Assembly: GCA_028274925.1 (NCBI GenBank)
Contig: JAQCNR010000083.1
Location: 1 to 11,323 of the forward strand
Direction of reading: 5' to 3'
Length of the DNA stretch: 11,323 nt
DNA from: Halovenus sp.
GTDB taxonomy: Archaea > Halobacteriota > Halobacteria > Halobacteriales > Haloarculaceae
The notes beneath the pieces are model-generated. The model was not told the DNA's origin, ran no database searches, and worked only from the letters and a program-made list of their open reading frames with translations. Position numbers and translations under genes: made by a program. Shown here in pieces: positions 1 to 5,580 of this stretch (position 1 is its first letter; the number at the start of each line of letters is the position of its first letter).

Positions 1-867
1 TGACCCCCGACGAATATCGTGAGGCGACACACTTGACGGACATTTGCTCGCCTGTGTGTAGGTTGCTGCTTCACAAGTGTCAGGGTCACGGTCGTGGGGG
101 CAGGATTGGTCGTATGCGCAGGGGCGTGTTACAGCGTACACCATCTCCCGAATCTTCGAACGGTGCATCCGTCCGTAGTTAGTCGTGAATAGCGGCTCTC
201 TCCCGTGGTCATCGGTCACATCATCTCGGTTCACGGCTATGTAGTCTTCCAGAACCTCACAGACCTCTTCCGAGAGCGCACAGATTCGCTCTCCCGACCT
301 CTTGTTTTTCAAGTTCGTATCCGTCTCTGGCCGATGGCGAATTTCAATTGCCTGCTCCTCTACGTCGAAATCGGAGACGTCGAGCGAGTGTGCGGCTCCC
401 ATTCGACAACCTGTATGCCACAGTATCGTTAGGAGTGCGTGTCGTTTCGAAGCGTACTCGTACTTGTTGAGATAGTCGAGAACCTTCTTCGCTCTATCCG
501 ATTCAAGAAGGGTATCGCTGACGGCTTCCTCGTCGTCAACTGAGGGAATGAGTATCTGGTCGTGCAAACCCTGCTTGACGCCGTCGATAGATTCGCAGAA
601 CCTGATGAATACTCGGAGGGTCGACAGTTGCCCCTTGAGAGTGATGGTCTTCAGGTTGCCGTCCTCCTTACGCCAGAGCCGATACTCGTGTAATGAACGG
701 GCCGTCAGTTCGTTGAGATTGCCGATGTTCTCTTCATCACACCATCTCACGAACGGCTTGAGACGGTAGTGGTAGACCTGATGCGTCTTTTCTGTGACTT
801 CGTCTTCTCGTTGTGCGAGGAACATTCGCTTTGCCTCGGCGGGACTCAAGTGTTCGAGTTCTGCCAT
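1..867 (-). CDS. Tyrosine recombinase / phage-type integrase, partial (C-terminus beyond left edge)
   Basis: Site-specific recombinase of the tyrosine family, expected to integrate or excise a plasmid or provirus at a tRNA-like site. The minus-strand frame is open from the start to the window edge (289 codons). An N-terminal SAM-like core-binding domain (about residues 5-95, with HYRLKPFVRWC) precedes the catalytic domain. The first catalytic Arg is R155 in WHTGCRMGAAHSLD, and the HxxR box is H283-D-I-R286 in SPHDIRRGS. The nucleophilic Tyr lies outside the window. Between the boxes is a Cys-rich insert (CPHDRDPDTCEA, then SKCPSSVSPH) typical of haloarchaeal integrases. I chose ATG 867 because a GGAG lies 9 nt upstream; an in-frame ATG at 876 would add three residues. 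No clear TATA box is visible. The flanking tRNA-Phe-like fragments fit a tRNA-targeting enzyme. Whether it is intact depends on sequence left of position 1. Confidence 0.93.
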   Translation of the reverse strand, partial: MAELEHLSPAEAKRMFLAQREDEVTEKTHQVYHYRLKPFVRWCDEENIGNLNELTARSLHEYRLWRKEDGNLKTITLKGQLSTLRVFIRFCESIDGVKQGLHDQILIPSVDDEEAVSDTLLESDRAKKVLDYLNKYEYASKRHALLTILWHTGCRMGAAHSLDVSDFDVEEQAIEIRHRPETDTNLKNKRSGERICALSEEVCEVLEDYIAVNRDDVTDDHGREPLFTTNYGRMHRSKIREMVYAVTRPCAYDQSCPHDRDPDTCEAATYTQASKCPSSVSPHDIRRGS

Positions 868-934
868 ATTTGGCATCTCCGCAGAACGAGTCCACGCCAA
901 TCGGGGAAGCGCACCACGTTGCTGCTGTCCCCGT

Positions 935-980
935 CCCCGTGAGCGTCAGCGAACGGGGAGTCGGTGAGGTTTCCTCACCG
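935..980. other. Two adjacent hairpins in the integrase leader
   Basis: Two inverted repeats stand side by side. CCCCGT at 935-940 pairs with ACGGGG at 953-958, and CGGTGAGG at 962-969 pairs perfectly with CCTCACCG at 973-980 around a TTT loop. They lie between GCTGTCCCCG (924-933) and CAAATCCGGGAGGCGGCA (988-1005), which look like two halves of a tRNA-Phe 3' end. A counterpart with the same layout lies at 4132-4180 ahead of the degenerate second integrase. Role unknown; a recombinase arm site or a transcript structure is possible. Confidence 0.6.
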
Positions 981-987
981 GAAGTGT

Positions 988-1005
988 CAAATCCGGGAGG
1001 CGGCA
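988..1005 (+). repeat. tRNA-Phe 3'-end-like fragment, putative att site, copy 1
   Basis: CAAATCCGGGAGGCGGCA reads as T-loop, T-stem 3' strand, 7-nt acceptor strand and discriminator A of a tRNA whose 5' end would be GCCGCCT. From memory this is the 3' end of haloarchaeal tRNA-Phe. No tRNA body is attached. The core AATCCGGGAGGCGGCAT recurs exactly at 1182-1198. It lies 120 bp behind the integrase start, which suits an attL/attR scar. The tRNA identity is inferred from memory and needs a search against the host tRNA genes. Confidence 0.6.
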
Positions 1006-1012
1006 TATCTGT

Positions 1013-1048
1013 GATTCTGACCGGTGAGCAACGCGAACCGTCAGAATC
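1013..1048. other. Inverted repeat, 9-bp stem
   Basis: GATTCTGAC at 1013-1021 is the exact reverse complement of GTCAGAATC at 1040-1048. GGT/ACC can pair further inside. This is one of a chain of hairpins between the two tRNA-Phe-like fragments. Function is unknown. Confidence 0.55.
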
Positions 1049-1065
1049 CAGAATGCGACGACGGA

Positions 1066-1076
1066 CGGATTTGAAC
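1066..1076 (-). repeat. Short inverted tRNA T-arm-like fragment
   Basis: CGGATTTGAAC is the reverse complement of GTTCAAATCCG, the T-loop and stem segment of the tRNA-Phe-like repeats on either side, but in the opposite orientation. Eleven bases alone could be chance in haloarchaeal DNA. Its position between two direct copies makes a common origin plausible. Confidence 0.35.
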
Positions 1077-1104
1077 GAGGCCGGAAAGGCGCAGCGAAGT
1101 CGTT

Positions 1105-1179
1105 CGAAACGGCTCCGCCGTTTCGTGATGACGAGAGAGCTCCGCTCTCTCGAACCACGAGCATTTCCGGACGTGGTTC
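1105..1179. other. Tandem array of three hairpins
   Basis: Three perfect inverted repeats follow one another. CGAAACGGC (1105-1113) pairs with GCCGTTTCG (1117-1125) around loop TCC. CGAGAGAGC (1132-1140) pairs with GCTCTCTCG (1144-1152), again around loop TCC. GAACCACG (1152-1159) pairs with CGTGGTTC (1172-1179) around a 12-nt loop. The last stem leads straight into the second tRNA-Phe-like fragment. The different stems share one loop triplet, which suggests a recurring element type rather than chance. No coding frame here looks real. Confidence 0.6.
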
Positions 1180-1181
1180 AC

Positions 1182-1198
1182 AATCCGGGAGGCGGCAT
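1182..1198 (+). repeat. tRNA-Phe 3'-end-like fragment, putative att site, copy 2
   Basis: AATCCGGGAGGCGGCAT is an exact 17-bp copy of 990-1006, 192 bp away. The bases just before it read GGTTCAC, so the copy matches GGTTCA+AATCCGGG of the tRNA with one inserted C. With copy 1 it forms a direct repeat, the expected footprint of one or more integrations at the 3' end of a tRNA gene. Confidence 0.6.
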
Positions 1199-1548
1199 CC
1201 TGTTGCCGGTCGAATAATGACCGAGAGCGGTGACGCCGTCCTGCGATTCGGATTCACCTCGTGCGAAGGCAACCGGTCACTGGACGTACCCCGTCACGTC
1301 CGGCGTTCTGCAATTACCGAAACGTATCGGGGAATCTAGAGTCTTTCGGCCCGAGGTCGCGTACTGCTGTCAGTCGAGCGTACAAGCCTTGAGCGGCGTA
1401 TTCTTATACAGCGCGTCGAACGCGGTGTCACAGAAGTGGGCACCCCGACTCCGAAGATTGCTGCGATATGCCATCAGGCATATGAGAGTTCGTTACTGCT
1501 TAGGAATCTCTGAATCCACCCGATTGTGATAGTATTATCTGAGAGGAA
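1199..1548. other. Non-coding stretch between att-like repeat and RNase HI
   Basis: I see no convincing gene here; the open frames show no recognisable domain. Visible details are a short inverted repeat, ATATGCC at 1466-1472 against GGCATAT at 1477-1483 with a 4-nt loop, and two TATA-like stretches, CTTATAC near 1403 and TATTAT at 1532-1537. The second lies at a suitable distance to drive the RNase HI gene with a leader of roughly 50 nt. The rest may be decayed element DNA. Confidence 0.4.
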
Positions 1549-1629
1549 ATGATGATGGACTCAGAAACGCAGAGAATCACGTATCAAGCGAATAACAGGC
1601 GAGATAACACAGGTTGGGTGTCGAGCTGA
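1549..1629 (+). CDS. Possible 26-residue upstream ORF overlapping the RNase HI start
   Basis: Three ATG codons in a row (1549, 1552, 1555) follow GAGAGG and open a 26-residue frame. Its TGA at 1627-1629 overlaps the beginning of the RNase HI frame, which starts with TTG at 1614. The peptide has no recognised domain. It could serve translational coupling for a gene whose own start is weak. It may equally be chance: if the TATTAT at 1532-1537 is the promoter, the transcript would start near 1560, after these ATGs. Confidence 0.2.
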   Translation: MMMDSETQRITYQANNRRDNTGWVSS

Positions 1630-2045
1630 CCACACCTGCTCTCATCCACTTCGATGGAGGACCTCGTCCAGAAAATCCCGGTCCTTCGGCAACCGGATAC
1701 ATCGTGCAGACCGACGACTGGACTGAGGAGGGGAGCGAACACATCGAGGAATCAACCAACAACCGAACCGAGTATCGCGCTCTCATCAAAGGTTTAGAAC
1801 TCATCTCCGAGAAGGAATGCGCCGAGGTCGAGGCGAGAGGTGACTCCGAGGTAATCGTGAAGCAGGTCCGTGGTGAGTCTGGGATGAGTGTGCCAGAACT
1901 CCGCCCACTGCGTAACCACGTACAGGAACTGGCTGACGAATTCGAGAAATTCGAGATACAGCACATCACACGAGAGGAGAACTGGGAAGCCGACGAGTTG
2001 GTGGACCAAGCCTTCTCCAAGCGAGGGAGACTGACTTCGGGATAG
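1614..2045 (+). CDS. Ribonuclease HI family protein
   Basis: Stand-alone RNase HI, expected to cleave the RNA strand of RNA-DNA hybrids (R-loops, primers) with two metal ions. The 143-residue protein covers the single domain. The acidic catalytic set is visible: D14 in IHFDGGPRPENPGP, E53 in NNRTEYRALIKGLE, D77 in ARGDSEVIVKQV and D127 in NWEADELVDQA. This matches the D-E-D-D pattern and the usual length of compact archaeal/bacterial RNase HI. The start is taken as TTG 1614 because an in-frame TAA lies at 1605-1607 and the family-like sequence begins at once (ELTTPALIHFDGG). No good Shine-Dalgarno sequence precedes it, and a small upstream ORF overlaps it. It lies inside the integrase-associated region, so it is probably an accessory copy carried by an element. 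Function is well supported, the exact start less so. Confidence 0.88.
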   Translation: MGVELTTPALIHFDGGPRPENPGPSATGYIVQTDDWTEEGSEHIEESTNNRTEYRALIKGLELISEKECAEVEARGDSEVIVKQVRGESGMSVPELRPLRNHVQELADEFEKFEIQHITREENWEADELVDQAFSKRGRLTSG

Positions 2046-2502
2046 GCCCTATCTCGGAATATCCTTCTGTAGGTCCAACACTTGTGCTATCCCGCAGTCA
2101 CTGCTTTGCACCTGTTATTGTGTTCATATTGCCATCTACGCCTTCTGGTGTGTTCATATATTTACCTGAGTTATCTGTAGGTAACTAACAATTACTCCGG
2201 TACCGACGTGACGAGTAGTCAGCCAACAGTGTCGGCAATGACTCGACCGAGTCACAACCCGAAACCCGTTCTGTTGGCGAATTTGTGAGCTTTCATACTG
2301 GTTAGAGCAGCGATTTTCAGGACGGCAGCGAAAACGAGGCTGTTTCGGCCCCAATAGGCCGGTTCTATTGGAACCCGACGGGACAGACTCGCAATAATCA
2401 CTATCAGGAGAACGGGAACACACGGTGGTTTAAAATATCAATGATTATTACATATACACAGACAAATACAGACGAGCGTCCTCAAGGACAATTCGGATCA
2501 CT
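2046..2502. other. AT-richer intergenic stretch with short repeats and promoter-like DNA
   Basis: No gene can be supported; short open frames occur in three registers with no domain. The stretch holds an 11-bp direct repeat TGTGTTCATAT at 2119-2129 and 2149-2159 (30 bp apart), a small hairpin TTACCT/AGGTAA at 2161-2182, and a palindrome TGACTCG-AC-CGAGTCA at 2239-2254. AT-rich TATA-like blocks lie near 2430-2457 ahead of the next gene. Base composition differs from the surrounding coding DNA, consistent with element-derived sequence. Confidence 0.45.
2430..2457 (+). promoter_or_regulatory. Putative TATA region for the GYPxCC protein gene
   Basis: TTTAAAATAT and, about 20 bp further on, ACATATAC resemble archaeal TATA boxes in an AT-rich block. 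The nearer one would place transcription start near 2480, leaving a leader of roughly 20 nt before ATG 2503. Only sequence resemblance supports this. Confidence 0.35.
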
Positions 2503-3447
2503 ATGACCCTTTCACACAAAGTCGGACGATTACCCACCTTCGCAGCCCTCGACGGCTATGCAGTACTTGCGGGTCAGCGACGAGGAGCGAGTATTCAACT
2601 CGACGAGACGTACTTCGGTGGCCAGTTGCAGGCCTTGCAGCATCCTGATACGGAGTCGACGGCCGGCTACCGACCACAGATGCTGGAAGACGCCCGAAAG
2701 ACCTGCAACGACATTCGAGTGAAGATCGATTCGATCTCGGAGCAGAACCTCTGGGACCAGTCGAAACGACTTCGTCGGAAATTACAGTGCATGCCGGAAG
2801 TCAGCTATCTCGACCAGGGTTTTCCGGGTCGGTGTTTCGTCGTTCCGGAATGGCTGCGGACAGAGAATCGACTCCATTACGGCTCCCGGATATATCTGTT
2901 TCGAGAGGACGATCCGCCAGAGCCGACAGATATCCTGCAGGAAAATATCGACTCGGTCGTGAACGATACAATCGAGACCTTCGAACGGTATCAGGGCCAA
3001 CTCCACGGCTATCCAGACTGTTGTATCGACTTCTATCAGGATCGATCGGAGGATCAGCCATCGCCTGAGTGGCGCTCGGTCGACCCCTCCGCCGAGTTGA
3101 TCCGCGAGGAAGCATTCGAGGAGGATTTTTCGTCGATCGTCGATGTGTTTTCGAGAGAGCTCGCTCCCGAGGACATCTACCCGTTTTTCGCGAGAGAGTT
3201 TTTCCCGGAACCAGGCTGTGAGACTGCAACTGCGAAAGGAAAAGCGCTCTACGAAGAACTATCCACGGCGCTGCCCGACGAGCTCGTGCACGATTACTTC
3301 AGGCTGAATTTCGCCTACAACAATCTTGTCGCTCGAACGATGATACACGGCGGTGATCAGCGCCCCGCTGCCGGTCGACTTGGTCGAGAACACCTTCTAT
3401 TTTACCTGCCACTCCAGGATGTGTTGTCGAGTTCGAAATATGCGTGA
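2503..3447 (+). CDS. DUF483-like protein with GYPxCC motif
   Basis: A 314-residue soluble, acidic protein with no signal peptide or membrane segment. The recognisable part is HGYPDCCIDFY at residues 168-178, followed by YPFFAREFFPEPGCETATAKGK around residues 226-247. The GYPxCC box, then a late (C)xPxC..A..G segment, resembles the archaeal family DUF483, whose function is unknown. The paired cysteines C173-C174 plus C239 could bind a metal or form a redox centre, but that is inference. In the late motif the first position often Cys in relatives, as I recall, is Glu here (E236). The N-terminal 160 residues show no known domain. ATG 2503 follows TATA-like DNA, with no strong Shine-Dalgarno sequence. 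It converges on the methyltransferase remnant 74 bp downstream and lies between two integrase modules, so it may be cargo. The coding call is firm; the family assignment is moderate. Confidence 0.7.
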   Translation: MTLSHKVGRLPTFAALDGYAVLAGQRRGASIQLDETYFGGQLQALQHPDTESTAGYRPQMLEDARKTCNDIRVKIDSISEQNLWDQSKRLRRKLQCMPEVSYLDQGFPGRCFVVPEWLRTENRLHYGSRIYLFREDDPPEPTDILQENIDSVVNDTIETFERYQGQLHGYPDCCIDFYQDRSEDQPSPEWRSVDPSAELIREEAFEEDFSSIVDVFSRELAPEDIYPFFAREFFPEPGCETATAKGKALYEELSTALPDELVHDYFRLNFAYNNLVARTMIHGGDQRPAAGRLGREHLLFYLPLQDVLSSSKYA

Positions 3448-3521
3448 TAATCTCGGGAGCAGCTCAGTGAAGAGTACCGCTACCAGACCAGGGGAACGAA
3501 CACATTTAGCCAGCTGTCCTG

Positions 3522-3791
3522 TTACCGCGTTGCCCGGATGCCCACGAACGACCCGTCACCGTACCCCGTCTCGACAGATTCTGGCTCGTCGATTTCGCCG
3601 GGCCACCGAAAGATGGTCTGAACGAATTCGAAGTCAGTGAATCCAGCGGCTTCCAGTTTGTCGAGAAGTTCGTCGGTCGAGACGAACGTTGCTTCCCGGT
3701 AGAAGGGATTTTCTTCCTTCTTTTCTACGTATATCTGGCCAACCGGGCTGTCTTCATCGATATATCCGATACCGAGTGCACCGTCGGATTC
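3522..3791 (-). pseudogene. C-terminal remnant of a class I SAM-dependent methyltransferase
   Basis: About 88 residues, from LESDGALGIGYIDEDSPVGQ to the TAA at 3522-3524, look like the last third of a class I (UbiE-like) SAM methyltransferase. They cover the strand after the hinge (GALGIGYID), the SPVGQIYVEKKEENPFYREATF segment common in this group, then a STDELLDKLEAAGFTDFEFVQTIF helix-strand and the C-terminal edge strand. The SAM-binding N-terminal half (GxGxG and acidic loop) is missing. In its place the frame runs directly into an integrase N-terminus. A GTG at 3809 could in principle start a 95-residue product, but that would lack the cofactor site. It converges with the GYPxCC protein gene. 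The family call is from sequence pattern; loss of function is a firm inference. Confidence 0.75.
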
Positions 3792-4058
3792 GAGGAACTT
3801 CACAAACACTCGGAGGGCCGAGAGTTGCCCCTTGAGTGTGATGGTCTTCAGGTCACCGTCTACCTTCCGCCAGAGCAGATACCCGTGGAGTGAGCGGCCC
3901 GTCAGGTCGTTAAGATTCGTGACGTCCTCCTACTGGACGAACGGCTTGAGACGGTAGTGATAGCCGTCGAGGGTCGATTGCGATACTTCGCGCTTTCGCG
4001 CTTCGAGGTACATCTCTTTCGTCTCAGCAGGCGATATAGGTTCGAGTTGCTTTGTGAT
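3786..4058 (-). pseudogene. Degenerate N-terminal fragment of a second tyrosine integrase
   Basis: The minus-strand frame matches the first 85-90 residues of the intact integrase at the left edge: LEPISPAETKEMYLEAR, then GYHYRLKPFV, NLNDLTGRSLHGYLLWRK and GDLKTITLKGQLSALRVFVKF. Nucleotide identity to the left copy is high but clearly below 100%, so it is a diverged relative, not a fresh duplicate. It is broken three ways. The position of the usual Met is ATC (4056-4058). A TAG lies in frame at 3930-3932, where three codons are also missing relative to the intact copy. At about 3786-3797 the reading frame switches to methyltransferase sequence. The whole catalytic domain is absent, so it cannot act as a recombinase. 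Confidence 0.85.
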
Positions 4059-4120
4059 GGGCAAACACCGAAGCGCCCCATGCGCGTCGTAGCGGGTGGG
4101 TGGGCCAGCCTGCGTAGCAC

Positions 4121-4180
4121 GCTGTCCCCGTCCCCGCGAGCGAAGAGAGCGGGGCCTCGGAAGACGCGTGGCGTCTTCCG
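4121..4180. other. Palindromic leader of the second integrase
   Basis: GCTGTCCCCG (4121-4130) is identical to 924-933. It is followed by hairpin CCCCGC (4132-4137)/GCGGGG (4149-4154) and then a perfect 10-bp stem, CGGAAGACGC (4158-4167)/GCGTCTTCCG (4171-4180), around loop GTG. The order and spacing copy the leader of the left integrase while the stem sequences differ. That conserved shape with changed sequence suggests the structure itself matters. Confidence 0.6.
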
Positions 4181-4276
4181 GTGAAACCACGACTCGCTTC
4201 GCTCGTCACGGTATTCTAGTATTCGAGTGCAAATCGTGCTGTCCCGGTCCCTGCGAACAAAGCCGTGTGCAACCTC
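4181..4276. other. Spacer between integrase leader and epimerase stop
   Basis: No gene is visible. GCTGTCCCGGT at 4238-4248 resembles the GCTGTCCCCG(GT) segment of the two integrase leaders with one base missing and could be another decayed tRNA-like piece. Support is weak. Confidence 0.25.
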
Positions 4277-5131
4277 TCAAACAGACCCTCCCACGTCTTT
4301 CCAGGAGCGAGTCGCCTCCCAGCCGAGCAGTCGTGTTGCTTTCGCTGTAGCGTACGCAGAGGCGTCGCACTCGACGGTCGCATCGTCGGGCACCCCGCCG
4401 ATGTGCTCGTCTATCAGTTCCAGCAGCGGCTCGCCGAGCGCGTTGTCCTCGGCCACGCAGTTGAACGCCTCGTGACCCTCGAACTCGGCGTCGAGTGCCG
4501 CCTCGACCATATCGACCACGTCGCGGACGTCGACGTACGACCAGTAGTTCCCCGCTCCTGCGTGCGGGTCGTCGAGGTACTCCGGGTCGCGACAGGGATA
4601 CTCCGCCGGCAGTTGAATCCACGATGGACGCAGCGACGCGACACTGATACCGTCACGCCGTGCGACCGTCTTACCAATCTCCTCCGTGACGACTTTCGAG
4701 AGTCCGTAGTCGTCCTCCGGACGCAGCGCGTGCGTCTCGGTAATCGGAAGTTCGTCCGGTACGGGCGTCTCTGCTGCGAAAAAGAAGCCGTACGCGCCGT
4801 CGGAGGACGCCTGCACCACGTCTGCACCGACGCGGCCGGCGGCCGTGAGCACGTTGTGGGCCGCGAGCGTGTTGTTCTGGTAGAGTTCAGTTCCGGCGCG
4901 AGTCCCGGCGACCGGTATCGCGGCCCAGTGGACGATTGCGTCCGGTTTGGTTGCGGTGACGATATCGAAGACTGCGCCGGTATCTGTCAGGTCGACCGCG
5001 CGGTAGTCGACGTCGTCGCGGCCGTCGTCTGGGAGGTCGTAGTCGAGACAGAGCACGTCGTGTGGTCCCGCGAGTCGGTCGACAATCCACGACCCCGACG
5101 CGCCGAGACCGCCGGTCACGATGAGTTGCAT
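4277..5131 (-). CDS. NAD-dependent epimerase/dehydratase (extended SDR)
   Basis: Cytoplasmic extended short-chain dehydrogenase/reductase of the nucleotide-sugar epimerase type; the substrate cannot be read from sequence. From ATG 5131 (284 residues) the Rossmann fold opens immediately: TGGLGASG at residues 6-13, with acidic D30 after the second strand, favouring NAD over NADP. The active site shows S110 in QASSDGAYG and the pair Y142/K146 in DYGLSK. A later segment, ASLRPSWIQ...NYWSYVDVRDVVDMV, is typical of the family. An in-frame ATG at 5173 would add 14 residues before the nucleotide-binding strand and is less likely. The C-terminus ends soon after RSWKD, a little short of relatives as I recall them, next to the integrase leader. 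An upstream permease remnant on the same strand ends 38 bp before the start. A weak TTTTGA lies about 25-30 nt upstream, so a leaderless transcript is possible. Confidence 0.9.
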   Translation of the reverse strand: MQLIVTGGLGASGSWIVDRLAGPHDVLCLDYDLPDDGRDDVDYRAVDLTDTGAVFDIVTATKPDAIVHWAAIPVAGTRAGTELYQNNTLAAHNVLTAAGRVGADVVQASSDGAYGFFFAAETPVPDELPITETHALRPEDDYGLSKVVTEEIGKTVARRDGISVASLRPSWIQLPAEYPCRDPEYLDDPHAGAGNYWSYVDVRDVVDMVEAALDAEFEGHEAFNCVAEDNALGEPLLELIDEHIGGVPDDATVECDASAYATAKATRLLGWEATRSWKDVGGSV

Positions 5132-5169
5132 ACTGGTGTGAGGGACGGCACTGATCAAAATGTGGCGGT

Positions 5170-5289
5170 TCACTCCTCGTCGTCGTAGTGCTCACCGAGC
5201 GCGGCCGGAATCCGGGTTCGCTTGACGAACATCAACACGAGAATCACGATAACAAACGGGAGAATCCGGAAGATCGGCCGTGGAATGTC
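5170..5289 (-). pseudogene. C-terminal remnant of an ABC transporter permease (nucleoside/simple-sugar type)
   Basis: The last about 39 codons before TGA 5170-5172 read DIPRPIFRILPFVIVILVLM, a hydrophobic transmembrane segment, then a basic cytoplasmic turn and the tail IPAALGEHYDDEE. The tail pattern P-A-A-L-G-x-x-Y-(D/E) is what I associate with BMP-dependent nucleoside/simple-sugar ABC permeases (COG1079/COG4603 groups). The frame stays open upstream only to a TAG at 5332-5334 and has no suitable start codon or further membrane segments. It is therefore the 3' end of a gene whose remainder (roughly 250-300 residues in the family) has been deleted or displaced. It probably once preceded the epimerase in an operon. 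Confidence 0.6.
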
Positions 5290-5391
5290 GACCCTGTAAT
5301 CGGAATCGGTTATAAGTTGCCTTTTCGACGGCTACTACTGTCAGAATATCAGAAATTGCGCACAATACCTCTCTTACGTTGCTTAGGAACC

Positions 5392-5562
5392 TCAATTGCT
5401 GTACAATTGTTTTAACCTTTCGGGGCTATCCCTCGATATGTTAGAAAGCATGGTCTCGCGCTGGGCATTCCTCCGTTCAGCCTGCTGGGAGCGGGTGCTG
5501 TGGAACTCACCAGCCAAGTCCAGCCGTTTGATTGCAGTAGGCGGTGGCTGTTTTTTATACAT
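5392..5562 (-). CDS. Possible small ORF (56 residues), divergent from the next gene
   Basis: An ATG at 5562 opens a 56-residue minus-strand frame (MYKKQPPPTAIKRLDL at the start, QLYSN at the end). It is hydrophilic and rich in Arg, Gln and Ser, with no recognised domain. It starts 18 bp from the divergent gene at 5581 and ends on a CAATTG-CTGTA-CAATTG inverted repeat (5393-5409). No TATA box sits at the normal distance for a leaderless transcript, and codon use is less GC-biased than in neighbouring genes. A chance frame or decayed element DNA is a serious alternative. Confidence 0.25.
   Translation of the reverse strand: MYKKQPPPTAIKRLDLAGEFHSTRSQQAERRNAQRETMLSNISRDSPERLKQLYSN
5552..5558 (+). 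promoter_or_regulatory. TATA box for the 5581 gene
   Basis: TTTTATA at about 5552-5558 lies 23-29 nt before ATG 5581, the spacing expected of a haloarchaeal TATA box driving a leaderless mRNA. No Shine-Dalgarno sequence precedes the ATG, which agrees. Confidence 0.55.
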
Positions 5563-5580
5563 CAACTATAATACTACTGT

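Noticed and set aside
1060..1200. A complete tRNA gene
   Set aside because: Only T-arm and acceptor 3' pieces are present. No D-arm, anticodon arm or matching 5' acceptor GCCGCCT is found nearby.
813..1272. Overlapping open frames on both strands across the hairpin region behind the integrase
   Set aside because: The DNA is a chain of inverted repeats and tRNA-like pieces. The translations are low in hydrophobic order and contain no domain.
2154..2423. Minus-strand frame of 89 codons as a transposase remnant
   Set aside because: No catalytic or DNA-binding motif could be recognised, and all three plus-strand registers look equally protein-like over parts of it.
4265..5188. Long plus-strand open frame (307 codons) opposite the epimerase
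   Set aside because: It is antisense to a gene with clear Rossmann and YxxxK motifs. Its translation shows no domain; long antisense frames are usual in GC-rich haloarchaeal DNA.
5393..5415. Factor-independent terminator (CAATTG hairpin followed by TTTT on the plus strand)
   Set aside because: No plus-strand gene lies upstream to be terminated, and the stem is only 6 AT-rich pairs.
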